Assembly (NCBI RefSeq): GCF_001510655.1
Contig: NZ_LMVC01000005.1
Location: 343,628-407,627, forward strand
Direction: 5' to 3'
DNA length: 64,000 nucleotides
Source of the DNA: Fictibacillus sp. FJAT-27399
Lineage (GTDB): Bacteria > Bacillota > Bacilli > Bacillales > Fictibacillaceae
The notes under the pieces are model-generated. The model was given only the letters and a program-made list of their open reading frames with translations. It had not been told where the DNA came from and made no database searches. The translations under genes and the position numbers were made by a program. How positions within the stretch are numbered: position 1 is the stretch's first letter; each line of letters begins with the position of its first letter. This document shows positions 24,781 through 33,699 of the stretch, one piece after another.

Positions 24781-25329
24781 TTAATTCATCGAATTTGCGA
24801 TCCTCAACAGCTCTTTTTTGACCTGTTTTTCACTGTATTCATTGGCAAACATGTGCCGGAGATCGTATTCTTCCTCATCTGCCAGCCAAAATAGTTCGGC
24901 GTAATTTCCAAAGTAAGCGAAATAGGCTTCTGTCCCGTCTTCAAGCTCGAGGGTATCTTCGTATTTTTTATTTTTAATGAGTTCACTCACCAGATTTTTA
25001 TGGTTAAAAATTTTAAGGGCGATGAATCCCTTCTCGGTTTTCTGATCTTTTCTTGCGTACTCCGTTTCAAGCTGCAGCTTCTTTTTCTTTCCCCAATCCG
25101 TAATGACGATTTTCGGTTTCTCGTACTTATACGGAATGAACTCTGGCAGATGTGCTTTAAAAGGAATAACATCTTCCGTTTTTTCAATAGAAACCGGCTT
25201 GTACGACCGTGGGTAATGCCCTTTCGAATGCATGTCCAGCTTCAGCTCACCATCAACCAGCATGGACCCCTGGCAAGACGTCAAAACAGTCAAAAGCAAT
25301 CCAACAGCAAGAACACCGGCTCTTCTCAT
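24781..25329 (-). CDS. Lipoprotein of unknown function
   Basis: A 182-residue protein with a lipoprotein signal peptide (MRRAGVLAVGLLLTVLTSC; lipobox LTSC, Cys 19). The mature part is rich in charged residues, has PEFIPYKYEKPKIVI and an acidic C-terminal half (LFWLADEEEYDLRHMF). No domain recognised. The frame starts at a GTG inside the ribosome binding site; ATG 25329 is preferred. First gene of a two-gene operon with the membrane-anchored protein downstream. Confidence 0.75.
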   Translation of the reverse strand: MRRAGVLAVGLLLTVLTSCQGSMLVDGELKLDMHSKGHYPRSYKPVSIEKTEDVIPFKAHLPEFIPYKYEKPKIVITDWGKKKKLQLETEYARKDQKTEKGFIALKIFNHKNLVSELIKNKKYEDTLELEDGTEAYFAYFGNYAELFWLADEEEYDLRHMFANEYSEKQVKKELLRIANSMN

Positions 25330-25470
25330 GAACTCCACCCCCGATTCTGTTACTCAAATCATACCATTATTTCACAGTCAGCCGGACAAGCTTCGGACGC
25401 AAGTTTCGACGTTTTTTGTATACAACAAAAGTTAATTATTGAGGTGCAAAAGTCTGAATAATGAGAATGG

Positions 25471-25560
25471 ATCAATTAATTAAGAGTTTGGCTCAATTAT
25501 ATTTAATTAGGCTCAATTAATTTCCGTTCCGCTCAATTATCTTCATTAACGCTCAATTCC
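25471..25560. repeat. CTCAATTA array, copy 1 (20-21 bp period)
   Basis: (A/C)TCAATTA occurs at 25471, 25492, 25512, 25532 and 25552, that is 20-21 bp apart, with different spacers often ending in GG. The leader AGTCTGAAT(A/T)AT just before it also precedes the second array at 62.97 kb. Nothing else is seen in the 270 nt between the lipoprotein gene and the gatB terminator. Confidence 0.82.
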
Positions 25561-25573
25561 ACACCCCAGTACA

Positions 25574-25607
25574 CAAAAAAACTGCCGGACACAACGTCCG
25601 ACAGCCT
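25574..25607 (-). terminator. Terminator of the gatCAB operon
   Basis: Hairpin CTG(C)CGGAC/GTCCG(A)CAG followed on the minus strand by a run of seven T. Confidence 0.85.
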
Positions 25608-25612
25608 TTCAA

Positions 25613-27046
25613 TTAACGATTCTTCAATTCTTCTGCGATCAATTTGTTAACCAATGGTGGATTTGCTTTTCCTTTGGTCTCTTTCATGACCTGGCCGACT
25701 AAGAAGCCGATGGCCTTGTCTTTTCCGTTCTTAAAGTCCTCGATGGACTGCGGATTGCGGTCAAGGACAGCCACAACAAACTCACGGATGGCGCCTTCAT
25801 CGGAAATCTGCACGAGGCCTTTTTCCTTAACAATCGTTTGGGGATCGCCGCCGTTCTCGATCATCTCTTTAAAGACTTTCTTCGCGATCTTAGATGAGAT
25901 CGTGCCGTCTTCAATGAGCTTGATCATTTTAGCGAGGTTGCCCGGTGTTAATGGTGTTTCGCCGATTTCTTTGGACTCTGTGTTCAAGAAGGCACTCACT
26001 TCGCCCATGAGCCAGTTGGAAAGCAATTTTGGATCCGCTTTCTCCCTCATTCCTTCTTCAAAGAAATCAGCCATTTTGATCGATGCTGTCAGAACGCCTG
26101 CGTCATAAGCAGGAAGACCGAACTCTGATACATAGCGCGCTTTACGAGCATCCGGAAGCTCAGGAATCTCAGCGCGGACACGCTCGATCCATTCTTCAGA
26201 AACACTCAGACTCACAAGATCCGGATCTGGGAAGTAACGATAGTCATCTGATCCTTCCTTTACACGCATGAGGATTGTTTTATTTGATTTTTCATCAAAA
26301 CGACGGGTCTCCTGAAGGATTTCGCCGCCACCCAGAATCTCTTCTTCCTGGCGCTTCTCTTCATACTCGAGCCCTTTTTGCACGAAGGCGAAGGAGTTCA
26401 GGTTCTTAAGCTCGGTTTTCGTACCGAATTCCTTTTGCCCCACAGGACGGATCGAAATGTTGGCGTCACAGCGCAATGATCCCTCTTCCATCTTACAGTC
26501 GGAAACGCCCGTGTATTGGATGATCGCTTTCAGCTTTTCCAAGTACGCATACGCTTCTTCCGGTGTACGGATATCCGGCTCGGACACGATTTCCATCAGC
26601 GGCGTGCCCTGGCGGTTCAAGTCCACAAGAGACGATCCGTCATCAGCATGCGTTAGTTTTCCTGCATCCTCTTCCAAGTGAAGACGTGTGATACCAATTT
26701 TTTTCTTTTCGCCGTTCACTTCGATCTCAATCCAGCCGTGCTCGCCGATCGGCTTATCAAGCTGGGAAATCTGATATGCTTTCGGATTGTCCGGATAAAA
26801 ATAGTTCTTTCGGTCAAAATGCTGCTCCCGGTTAATTTGGCAGTTCAATGCCATCGCCGCACGCATTGAAAAATCGACCGCCTGTTTATTCAGGACCGGC
26901 AGAACGCCTGGATGTCCAAGGCAGATCGGGCATGTATGGCTGTTGGACGGCGCTCCGAAATCGGTGGAGCAGCCGCAGAATACTTTAGAGTTGGTTTTAA
27001 GTTCAACGTGGACTTCTAATCCAATGACTGTTTCAAATTTGCTCAT
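25613..27046 (-). CDS. gatB: Asp-tRNA(Asn)/Glu-tRNA(Gln) amidotransferase subunit B
   Basis: A 477-residue GatB, the kinase/tRNA-binding subunit that activates the Glu or Asp on misacylated tRNA and receives ammonia from GatA. Signatures: [20 protein letters not shown] at the N-terminus, then CGCSTDFG and [15 protein letters not shown] (zinc Cys), [18 protein letters not shown], and the YqeY-like C-terminal tRNA domain ending [21 protein letters not shown] precedes ATG 27046. Last gene of gatC-gatA-gatB. Confidence 0.97.
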   Translation of the reverse strand: MSKFETVIGLEVHVELKTNSKVFCGCSTDFGAPSNSHTCPICLGHPGVLPVLNKQAVDFSMRAAMALNCQINREQHFDRKNYFYPDNPKAYQISQLDKPIGEHGWIEIEVNGEKKKIGITRLHLEEDAGKLTHADDGSSLVDLNRQGTPLMEIVSEPDIRTPEEAYAYLEKLKAIIQYTGVSDCKMEEGSLRCDANISIRPVGQKEFGTKTELKNLNSFAFVQKGLEYEEKRQEEEILGGGEILQETRRFDEKSNKTILMRVKEGSDDYRYFPDPDLVSLSVSEEWIERVRAEIPELPDARKARYVSEFGLPAYDAGVLTASIKMADFFEEGMREKADPKLLSNWLMGEVSAFLNTESKEIGETPLTPGNLAKMIKLIEDGTISSKIAKKVFKEMIENGGDPQTIVKEKGLVQISDEGAIREFVVAVLDRNPQSIEDFKNGKDKAIGFLVGQVMKETKGKANPPLVNKLIAEELKNR

Positions 27047-27057
27047 CCCTGCACCTC

Positions 27058-28515
27058 CTACAATTGCGGTTTCGCTTTATGGTGTTCCGTCGCCTGTTCA
27101 AAGACTGAAGCTACGCGGTAAATCGTGCTTTCGTCAAAGTGTTTTCCGATGATCTGCAATCCGACCGGCAATCCGTTTGAGAATCCGCACGGCACAGAAA
27201 TGGCTGGCACACCCGCAAGGTTTACAGGAATGGTTAAAATATCGTTGGCATACATCGTTAACGGATCGTTCGTTTTCTCTCCGATTTTAAACGCAGTCGT
27301 CGGAGTCGTTGGCCCGATGATGACATCAAAGTTATTAAACACTTGTTCAAAATCATTTTTGATCAGCGTACGGACCTTTTGCGCTTTTTTATAGTAAGCA
27401 TCATAGTATCCCGAGCTGAGGGCGAACGTTCCGAGCATGATCCGGCGCTTCACTTCGTCCCCAAAGCCTTCGCTTCTGGAGTTTTTATAAAGCTCCAAGA
27501 GGTTCTCGGTGTTATCCGAACGCACCCCGTATCGTACGCCGTCAAAACGGGACAAGTTGGCGGATGCTTCTGATGAAGACAGAAGATAGTAGGTCGCAAG
27601 CGCGTATTTGGAATGCGGAAGCGATACTTCCTCCCACGCAGCACCTTGTCCTTCTAATACTTTTAGCGCTTCAAGCACTTTTTCTTTTACTGCTGGATCA
27701 ACGCCTTCTGCCAGGTATTCTTTTGGAACGGCAATACGAAGTCCTTTAACGTCTCCAGTAATGGCTGACAGGTAGTCCGGTACATCGACGTTTGCTGACG
27801 TGGAGTCCATGTGATCATGTCCGGCAATCGCCTGTAAAAGGTATGCGTTATCTTCCACCGTACGCGTGATCGGTCCGATCTGGTCAAGGGAAGATGCAAA
27901 CGCAATTAGGCCGAAGCGGGAAACAAGTCCGTATGTCGGCTTCAATCCTACAACGCCGCAATATGCCGCTGGCTGGCGGATCGATCCGCCGGTATCGGAA
28001 CCGAGGGAAAATAATACTTCGCTCGCTGCAACAGCTGCTGCAGATCCTCCGCTGGAACCGCCTGGCACGTAGTCTGTGTTCCATGGGTTCTTCGTCACAT
28101 GGTAGCCGGAGTTTTCGTTGGAAGATCCCATCGCAAACTCATCCATGTTCAGCTTGCCAATCGTGATAGCGCCTGCCTCATAAAGCCTGCTGGCCACTGT
28201 TGCATCATAGATTGGATCAAAGTTGGAAAGGATTTTACTTCCGCTTGTAGTGCGGAGTCCTTTTGTAGAGATATTGTCTTTCAAGGCAATCGGAAGGCCT
28301 GCAAGGATTCGTTCTCCTGGAGAACCAGCTAGAACATCATCCAGTTCCTTCGCCTGTATGCGGGCGTGCTCTTCATTCAGCGTAAGGAACGCTTTTACCT
28401 TGTCCTCCACTTGGCCGATTCGGGCATATGAAGCATCAACAAGATCCGTCACGCTTACTTCTCTTTTATGTAACAGGTTGTGCAGTTCTGAGACTTTCTT
28501 CTCTAATAATGACAT
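27058..28515 (-). CDS. gatA: Asp-tRNA(Asn)/Glu-tRNA(Gln) amidotransferase subunit A
   Basis: A 485-residue amidase-signature enzyme that hydrolyses Gln to supply ammonia. The catalytic Ser-cisSer-Lys triad is visible: Lys in [10 protein letters not shown] near residue 79, the cis-Ser in [13 protein letters not shown] near residue 154, and the nucleophile Ser in [12 protein letters not shown] near residue 178. Length is typical. Eleven nt separate it from gatB, and 15 nt from gatC. Confidence 0.97.
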   Translation of the reverse strand: MSLLEKKVSELHNLLHKREVSVTDLVDASYARIGQVEDKVKAFLTLNEEHARIQAKELDDVLAGSPGERILAGLPIALKDNISTKGLRTTSGSKILSNFDPIYDATVASRLYEAGAITIGKLNMDEFAMGSSNENSGYHVTKNPWNTDYVPGGSSGGSAAAVAASEVLFSLGSDTGGSIRQPAAYCGVVGLKPTYGLVSRFGLIAFASSLDQIGPITRTVEDNAYLLQAIAGHDHMDSTSANVDVPDYLSAITGDVKGLRIAVPKEYLAEGVDPAVKEKVLEALKVLEGQGAAWEEVSLPHSKYALATYYLLSSSEASANLSRFDGVRYGVRSDNTENLLELYKNSRSEGFGDEVKRRIMLGTFALSSGYYDAYYKKAQKVRTLIKNDFEQVFNNFDVIIGPTTPTTAFKIGEKTNDPLTMYANDILTIPVNLAGVPAISVPCGFSNGLPVGLQIIGKHFDESTIYRVASVFEQATEHHKAKPQL

Positions 28516-28530
28516 GTGCTGCCTCCTACT

Positions 28531-28818
28531 CTAAAACGTCTTCGGTACTTTAAACTGTCCATCCCTTTGATCAGGGGCGTTCTTCAACGCTTCTTCTCGC
28601 GTTACCGATTCTTTCACAGTATCTTCGCGCAGCACGTTTTTCAGCTCAAGCACGTGGGTTGTTGGTTCAATGTTTTCTGTATCCAGTTCATTCAGTTCTT
28701 CGGCAAAACCGATAATTGCATCCAGCTGCTCCGTAAACATGTCCACTTCTTCTTCGCTGACAGAAAGACGGGCCAGATGGGCAACGTGTTTTACCTGGTC
28801 TTTTGAAATTCGAGACAA
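28531..28818 (-). CDS. gatC: Asp-tRNA(Asn)/Glu-tRNA(Gln) amidotransferase subunit C
   Basis: A 95-residue GatC, which stabilises the GatA-GatB interface: [20 protein letters not shown] at the N-terminus and [20 protein letters not shown] in the middle. The start is TTG 28818, 5 nt after GGAGGTGG; the longer open frame to 28866 has no ribosome binding site and the length then matches the family. First gene of the operon. Confidence 0.94.
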   Translation of the reverse strand: MSRISKDQVKHVAHLARLSVSEEEVDMFTEQLDAIIGFAEELNELDTENIEPTTHVLELKNVLREDTVKESVTREEALKNAPDQRDGQFKVPKTF

Positions 28819-28888
28819 GCTTGCCACCTCCAAAACAGTACGTTCACAATATATAGATGATAACAAAAATCGCAGTTACTAAGCAACC

Positions 28889-28938
28889 GGTGCCAGGCAC
28901 CACGTTTTGACATATATGTAAGGCCGGTGCCTGGCACC
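28889..28938. repeat. GGTGCC(A/T)GGCACC pair with TTGACA-ATGTAA spacer
   Basis: GGTGCCAGGCACC (28889-28901) and GGTGCCTGGCACC (28926-28938) flank TTTTGACATATATGTAA, as at 20.35 kb. The 280 nt to the next copy hold no recognisable gene; the gatCAB promoter must lie in this stretch or just left of it. Confidence 0.85.
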
Positions 28939-29218
28939 TTCTTCCCAACATAAGCATTATTACATACTAGCGTCTGGAGCGGGTCAGGACGGAGTGCTGC
29001 TGTTAACACAGGATATTGAAAGATGGGGTTCGACACAATGAGGAAACGTTCTTTAGAAATAATTATTTATACACAGTAAGATTTAATGAGAAAACTTCAA
29101 ATCAATACTCCATTGAGACATAAAATTTAAAGAGTAGGAAAAGGTAAAAGAAAATCTATTTATTCTTATGATTTCAAATTGCTGAAGTAATTTCTATAAA
29201 GAGGCCTTTTTTTATATA

Positions 29219-29267
29219 GTGCCAGGCACCTCGATTACACACTTGTGTAATGGAGGTGCCTGGCACC
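29219..29267. repeat. GTGCC(A/T)GGCACC pair with inverted TTACAC spacer
   Basis: GTGCCAGGCACC (29219-29230) and GGTGCCTGGCACC (29255-29267) flank ATTACACACTTGTGTAAT. A third half-like GGCACC follows at 29273-29279. Confidence 0.85.
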
Positions 29268-29282
29268 ATTTTAGGCACCATT

Positions 29283-29645
29283 TTAATCCTTCCGGAAGCT
29301 GGTGTCTTTTGTGGGATGCGTAAATGGGGCTCCTTTGGGTTTAACATTCTTCTCGATGAGATCACGGTTTTCTGCCGTGTTCCAGCCGATATCGTTTGTC
29401 GGGTGAACCCACTGATCGCCTGCCATGATTTCCGGATCCGTATCTTCGCTCCAGTTATTGAGCGGTGAGTTTTCGGAATTGTATTTGCTGTCACCTATGA
29501 CTACCCCGTAATCATTCACAAAGGGAGGCTGCATTTTCATTCCTGTTCCTTTGAATGACGGCGAACTCGCTTGATGAGGCATTGTTTCTTCAATATAAGG
29601 CTTTTCCAAGTTCTCTTCTTCTTTATTGTTTTTATGATCAGCCAC
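29283..29645 (-). CDS. DUF3905-like protein
   Basis: A 120-residue hydrophilic protein. The second half carries the pattern I associate with DUF3905: PPFVNDYGVVIGDSKY, SPLNNWSEDTDPEIMAGDQW and VHPTNDIGWNTAENRDLIE. The N-terminus is Asn/Lys/Glu-rich and probably disordered. GTG 29645 is chosen because AAGGAG lies 9 nt upstream; the in-frame ATG 29663 contains that site within its own codons. No TM helix. Family function unknown; members occur in spore formers. Confidence 0.72.
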   Translation of the reverse strand: MADHKNNKEEENLEKPYIEETMPHQASSPSFKGTGMKMQPPFVNDYGVVIGDSKYNSENSPLNNWSEDTDPEIMAGDQWVHPTNDIGWNTAENRDLIEKNVKPKGAPFTHPTKDTSFRKD

Positions 29646-29752
29646 GTTATTTTTCTCCTTCATACTTAAGATATAGTCATAATTTTTCCTTAAGCCGCTA
29701 TTCTATGTAGTAAGGCACCAAAATCGGGTGCGGAAAAATTTTTTCGATAAAT

Positions 29753-29800
29753 ACTTTACAAAAGTAAGCATATATTATATTATACTTACATAAAGTAAGT
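29753..29800 (+). promoter_or_regulatory. Palindromic operator overlapping the doxX-like gene promoter
   Basis: ACTTT-aca-AAAGT (29753-29765) and ACTTAC-ataaa-GTAAGT (29784-29800) bracket the A/T-rich TATATTATATTATAC, which can hold the -10. B. subtilis catD (a DoxX gene) is controlled by the DUF24/HxlR-type regulators YodB and CatR; a similar regulator here is inference. Confidence 0.5.
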
Positions 29801-29830
29801 TATTAAATCTCAACAAGGAGTTGTTCTTAT

Positions 29831-30229
29831 ATGTTAAGTTTAGGATTATTAATCATTCGTCTCGTGATCGGATTATCGTTCGCGGCACATGGTACACAAA
29901 AATTGTTCGGCTGGTTCGGAGGCCATGGTCTGAAAGGAACAGGCGGCTGGCTGGAATCCATCGGTATTAAGCCAGGCTACACGATGGCACTGTTTGCAGG
30001 GCTCGCTGAGTTTGGCGGCGGTCTATTGTTCGCAGCAGGATTGGTCACTTGGCTCGGTGCAGCAGCCATTATCGTGACCATGCTCATGGCCATCGTAAAA
30101 GTGCACGGACCAAACGGCTTCTGGGCAACATCAGGCGGCTATGAGTACAACTTGATCCTCATCGCAGTAGCATTAGGTGTAGCTCTTACTGGAGCAGGCG
30201 CTTACTCTTTAGACGCACTTTGGTTCTAA
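29831..30229 (+). CDS. DoxX-family membrane protein (CatD-like)
   Basis: A 132-residue protein with four TM helices. Family marks: [20 protein letters not shown] at the N-terminus, [20 protein letters not shown], and [15 protein letters not shown]. DoxX proteins are linked to quinone, catechol and oxidative-stress defence. AAGGAG lies 11 nt before ATG 29831. Single gene between a palindromic operator and a strong terminator, with no dioxygenase gene next to it, unlike catDE. Confidence 0.87.
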   Translation: MLSLGLLIIRLVIGLSFAAHGTQKLFGWFGGHGLKGTGGWLESIGIKPGYTMALFAGLAEFGGGLLFAAGLVTWLGAAAIIVTMLMAIVKVHGPNGFWATSGGYEYNLILIAVALGVALTGAGAYSLDALWF

Positions 30230-30240
30230 TTTATGAAGAA

Positions 30241-30274
30241 AAACTGGCGGAAACTGCTTCCGCCAGTTTTTTTG
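30241..30274 (+). terminator. Intrinsic terminator
   Basis: Hairpin AAACTGGCGGAA/TTCCGCCAGTTT plus T-run directly behind the DoxX gene; A-rich on the other side, so it may also serve the convergent beta-lactamase gene. Confidence 0.92.
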
Positions 30275-30284
30275 TGGTTTAAAG

Positions 30285-31085
30285 TTACTTGTTGTTTTCC
30301 AGGAGCTCAATCGTGTGATACAGAAGCCCGGTTCCACCTATGTTTCCATGGCCTGGAACAACAGTCCTCGCCTGAGAATATCGGTCAATCACGTTTTGCA
30401 CGGACACTGGCCACGCTTGAACATCCGCATCCTCTACATTCCCAAGATCTTTTGCTTCCTGCGACTTGATCAGGCAGCCACCGACCAGGAGCTTGTACTG
30501 CGGAAAGTAAACCGTAATGTTGTCTTCGGTATGTCCCTTCCCTGGATAGTAGGCTTCCACCTTCACGTTCCCAAACCTCAAATGAGTCAGCACCGGATTC
30601 AGCAAACGATTTGGAGCTTCATAGCCATTTTCAACACCAAGCTTTGCTGTTTGAGGAGTCGTATACACATGAACCCCCCGCTCCTTCAGCGTTTTAATGC
30701 CTCCTATGCGGTCTTGATGGGAATGAGTGATGATCGCGTTTTTCACAGGTTTTTTAAAATGCTGAGAAATCATATCCATCAGTTCTCCGGTAAGGGAATC
30801 GTCCCAAGAAGAATCAACAAGCAGAAGGCCTTTGGAAGTTTCCATCAACAGTCCATTCGAAGGAACAGGCACTCCGTTAAATTCGCCGATCGTCGTATGT
30901 ACCCAAACGTGCGGCTGGATTTCGGTAAGAGTGACTGTTCCTGATTCGTTTGAATATGTTTTTAGAACATGAGCAGCTTGGGTATATGGCTTCTGAGCTT
31001 GAGCGTTCACGATTAATGGTGCAGTGATTACACCTAATCCAATAATTCCGGTGAAAGCAGCATTTAATACGATTCTTTTTTTCAT
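30285..31085 (-). CDS. Subclass B1 metallo-beta-lactamase (BcII-like)
   Basis: A 266-residue secreted zinc enzyme that hydrolyses beta-lactams. After a signal peptide (cleavage near VNAQAQ), all B1 zinc ligands are visible: HSHQD near residue 112 (His-x-His-x-Asp), the His in GKGHTEDN near residue 192, the Cys in GGCLIKS near residue 211 and the His in VPGHG near residue 250. The Asn of TEDN and Lys of LIKS, which bind substrate, are also present. ATG 31085 is used rather than the overlapping ATG 31091. Divergent from an FHA-winged-helix gene. Confidence 0.93.
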   Translation of the reverse strand: MKKRIVLNAAFTGIIGLGVITAPLIVNAQAQKPYTQAAHVLKTYSNESGTVTLTEIQPHVWVHTTIGEFNGVPVPSNGLLMETSKGLLLVDSSWDDSLTGELMDMISQHFKKPVKNAIITHSHQDRIGGIKTLKERGVHVYTTPQTAKLGVENGYEAPNRLLNPVLTHLRFGNVKVEAYYPGKGHTEDNITVYFPQYKLLVGGCLIKSQEAKDLGNVEDADVQAWPVSVQNVIDRYSQARTVVPGHGNIGGTGLLYHTIELLENNK

Positions 31086-31149
31086 GACCATCCTACCTTC
31101 CTAAATTTTAATTTTCCTGCTATGTTATTGATGGTATTCCTTATCTTTC

Positions 31150-31164
31150 CTCCATTCAATGGAG
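31150..31164. promoter_or_regulatory. Perfect palindrome in the beta-lactamase / FHA-regulator divergent region
   Basis: CTCCATT-C-AATGGAG has 7-bp arms and lies midway between the two divergent start codons; a candidate operator. No other symmetric site is seen in this 137-nt region. Confidence 0.4.
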
Positions 31165-31222
31165 CAGGAATGACAAAGCCCTAACAAAAGCAAGAATACT
31201 CAAATAATTAGAAGGTGAACCT

Positions 31223-31909
31223 ATGGACGTTTTGGAGAAATTCCACTTATTGATTGAGCGTGGACAGCCTTATGAAAATGAATTTGTGCCATTAAAAAGA
31301 AAGATTTCCATCGGAAGATTCGGCTCCGAACCTGCCCCCGGCATCGCATTTCATATCCCGCTCGTATCCAGGCAGCATTGTGTGATCGATTGTGAAAAAC
31401 CTTCACCCATGCTGATTGATCTTGGCAGCAAACATGGCACCTGGCTAAATGGCATGCGCCTTCTTCCACAAAAGGAATATGGTTTGAGCAACGGTGACCA
31501 GATCACCCTCGTCAATGGCATGATCTCCATGAAATACATAACCGTAAACGATCAGGAGACCATGGACTGGGATCCCGTAAAACCATTTCGTATACCAACT
31601 GAAGATTTCATTGACATTCATGAGCTTTTGCAAAAAGTACGGGTTCATCAAAAAGATATTCACTTTTCGCATAAGGAGTTTCAGTGTTTTAAACTGCTGT
31701 ATTCTTCCCTCGGACAGTTTGTTTCGAAAGAAGAAATTAAGCGGCATGCCTGGAGTGAAAGAGATCTTCTGGACGGCAGGGTACCCGATGTTGGCTCTGA
31801 TGAGTTAAACTCCCTGATCTACCGTGTTCGTAAAAAACTCACTCCTTATATGCACATTGAATCTGTTTTACGCAAAGGATTCGTAATGGCAGTGACTAAA
31901 GAAATATAG
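31223..31909 (+). CDS. FHA domain / winged-helix (OmpR C-terminal type) regulator
   Basis: A 228-residue protein. Residues about 25-105 form an FHA phosphothreonine-binding domain with the conserved GRFGSEP, SRQHCVI and SKHGTWLNG. Residues about 135-225 form a winged-helix DNA-binding domain of the Trans_reg_C type: FSHKEFQCFKLLYSSLGQFV, the helix segment SDELNSLIYRVRKKL and the wing IESVLRKGFVM. The protein could couple Ser/Thr kinase signalling to transcription. RBS AGAAGG. No kinase gene is adjacent; the divergent metallo-beta-lactamase is the obvious target candidate (inference). EmbR has the same two domain types in the other order. Confidence 0.85.
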   Translation: MDVLEKFHLLIERGQPYENEFVPLKRKISIGRFGSEPAPGIAFHIPLVSRQHCVIDCEKPSPMLIDLGSKHGTWLNGMRLLPQKEYGLSNGDQITLVNGMISMKYITVNDQETMDWDPVKPFRIPTEDFIDIHELLQKVRVHQKDIHFSHKEFQCFKLLYSSLGQFVSKEEIKRHAWSERDLLDGRVPDVGSDELNSLIYRVRKKLTPYMHIESVLRKGFVMAVTKEI

Positions 31910-31910
31910 T

Positions 31911-31948
31911 AAAAACCCCTTCAAGCCAAAGCCGAAAGGGGTTTTTTG
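31911..31948. terminator. Bidirectional intrinsic terminator
   Basis: Hairpin AACCCCTT/AAGGGGTT with A-run and T-run, between the FHA regulator and the convergent rocA. Confidence 0.88.
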
Positions 31949-31952
31949 TTTA

Positions 31953-33500
31953 TTAAAGCAACTCTGAAGTTGTTTTCGCTTGCATGTGAAGAAGAAGGTA
32001 GTCTGGGCCACCAGCTTTGGAGTCCGTACCAGACATGTTGAATCCGCCAAACGGCTGGTATCCAACGATCGCGCCTGTACATCCGCGGTTGAAGTAAAGG
32101 TTACCCACGTGGAATTCTTCTTTCGCGCGCTCGATGTGCTCACGGTTATTGGAAACTAGAGCTCCAGTCAAACCGTAATCTGTGTTGTTTGCAATTTCCA
32201 TCATGTGATCGAAGTCGCGAGCTTTACAGAACGCTACAACCGGTCCAAAGATTTCTTCTTGCATAAGACGTGCTTTTTCTTCCACGTCTGCTACGATTGT
32301 CGGTTGGATGAAATAACCTTTAGAGTCGTCGCCTTCTCCTCCAGCTGCGATTTTCCCTTCCGTTCTTCCAATTTCGATGTAGCTCATGATCTTGTTGTAA
32401 GCCGCTTGGTCGATAACAGGACCCATGTAGTTTCCTAGATCTTCAGGATTTCCTACACGAAGAGATTTTGTTAACTCCACTGCTTTTTCAAGAACTTCAT
32501 CATACACATCCTGGTGAATGACCGCACGGGATCCTGCAGAACATTTTTGTCCAGAGAAACCGAATGCAGAGTAAACAATCGCAGAAGCAGCCATATCTGT
32601 ATCTACGTTGTTGTCGATAACCATTGTGTCTTTTCCGCCCATTTCAGCGATAACACGCTTAAGCCAGATTTGGCCAGGGTGCACTTTTGCTGCGCGTTCG
32701 TAGATACGGCAGCCGACTTCACGGGAACCAGTGAAGGATACGAAACGTGTTTTCGGGTGGTCTACCAGGTAGTCGCCCACTTCTGCTCCGCTTCCTGGGA
32801 TGAAGTTCAATACGCCTGCTGGAAGACCAGCCTGTTCCATCACTTCAGCAAACTTAGCTGCAACAACCGGTGTGTTGTTTGCTGGTTTAAGAAGAACTGT
32901 GTTACCGGAAACGATTGCAGCTACAGTTGTTCCTGCCATGATCGCAAGCGGGAAGTTAAATGGAGAAATCACGATACCTACTCCCAAAGGGATGTAGTTG
33001 AATTGGTTGATTTCACCTTCACGGCTTTTTACCGGTACTCCGTTTTTCATAAGTTCCATTTGACGAGCATAGAACTCTAGGAAATCGATTGCTTCAGCTG
33101 TATCAGCATCTGCTTCTTTCCATGGTTTACCGCCTTCTTTTACGAGGTAAGCAGAGAATTCATGCTTGCGGCGGCGTAGAATAGCAGAAGCTCTGTAAAG
33201 GATATTTGCACGAGCTTCAGGCGCCCATTTTTTCCAAGTTTCGAACGTAGAAACCGCAACTTGCATTGCTTTTTCTGCTAGATCTTTATTTGCTTTAGAA
33301 ACCGTTCCAATAACTTCTTCTTTATTGGCCGGATTAATAGAAACGATTTTTTCATCAGTGGTGATGCGTTCTCCGCCAATGACCAGAGGATACTCTTTGC
33401 CTAGCTGTGAATTAACAAGGTCTAAAGCTTCCTCAAAAGCTTTCTTGTTTTCTTTAACTGAAAAATCCGTAAATGGTTCGTGTTTATACTCTCGAATCAT
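31953..33500 (-). CDS. rocA: L-glutamate gamma-semialdehyde (1-pyrroline-5-carboxylate) dehydrogenase
   Basis: A 515-residue NAD-dependent aldehyde dehydrogenase that oxidises glutamate semialdehyde to glutamate in proline and arginine breakdown. The catalytic Cys is in [12 protein letters not shown] near residue 320, the general-base Glu in [10 protein letters not shown] near residue 286; [19 protein letters not shown] at the C-terminus is typical. ATG 33500 follows AGGGG and gives the 515-aa family length; eleven further in-frame codons are not used. A near match to a CcpA cre site (33520-33533) lies upstream. No proline dehydrogenase gene is adjacent. Confidence 0.94.
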   Translation of the reverse strand: MIREYKHEPFTDFSVKENKKAFEEALDLVNSQLGKEYPLVIGGERITTDEKIVSINPANKEEVIGTVSKANKDLAEKAMQVAVSTFETWKKWAPEARANILYRASAILRRRKHEFSAYLVKEGGKPWKEADADTAEAIDFLEFYARQMELMKNGVPVKSREGEINQFNYIPLGVGIVISPFNFPLAIMAGTTVAAIVSGNTVLLKPANNTPVVAAKFAEVMEQAGLPAGVLNFIPGSGAEVGDYLVDHPKTRFVSFTGSREVGCRIYERAAKVHPGQIWLKRVIAEMGGKDTMVIDNNVDTDMAASAIVYSAFGFSGQKCSAGSRAVIHQDVYDEVLEKAVELTKSLRVGNPEDLGNYMGPVIDQAAYNKIMSYIEIGRTEGKIAAGGEGDDSKGYFIQPTIVADVEEKARLMQEEIFGPVVAFCKARDFDHMMEIANNTDYGLTGALVSNNREHIERAKEEFHVGNLYFNRGCTGAIVGYQPFGGFNMSGTDSKAGGPDYLLLHMQAKTTSELL

Positions 33501-33656
33501 TTTGTCCCCTCCTATGCCCTTAAGCGTTTTCATTTGTTCAACATGTCTATTCTACCCTAAACTCGTGCCACAGTTCAAACAATGACAAATAGTCAGAATA
33601 ATAAGAAATAAACAATAAACCCTTTTATTTCAAGGGATTTCATAACTATGCACATA

Positions 33657-33695
33657 AAACAAGACAGACCCTTGTATGTTCATGGGTCTGTCTTT
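33657..33695 (-). terminator. Terminator of the pcrB-pcrA-ligA-camS block
   Basis: Hairpin AAGACAGACCC/GGGTCTGTCTT just behind the camS stop; T-rich tail on the minus strand. Confidence 0.8.
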
Positions 33696-33699
33696 GGCA

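Noticed and set aside
25613..28818. T-box or other riboswitch in front of gatCAB
   Set aside because: No T-box sequence or antiterminator was found in the upstream 400 nt.
28791..29036. 81-residue ORF over the gatC upstream region
   Set aside because: It crosses the GGTGCC repeat pair and overlaps gatC; the composition is not protein-like.
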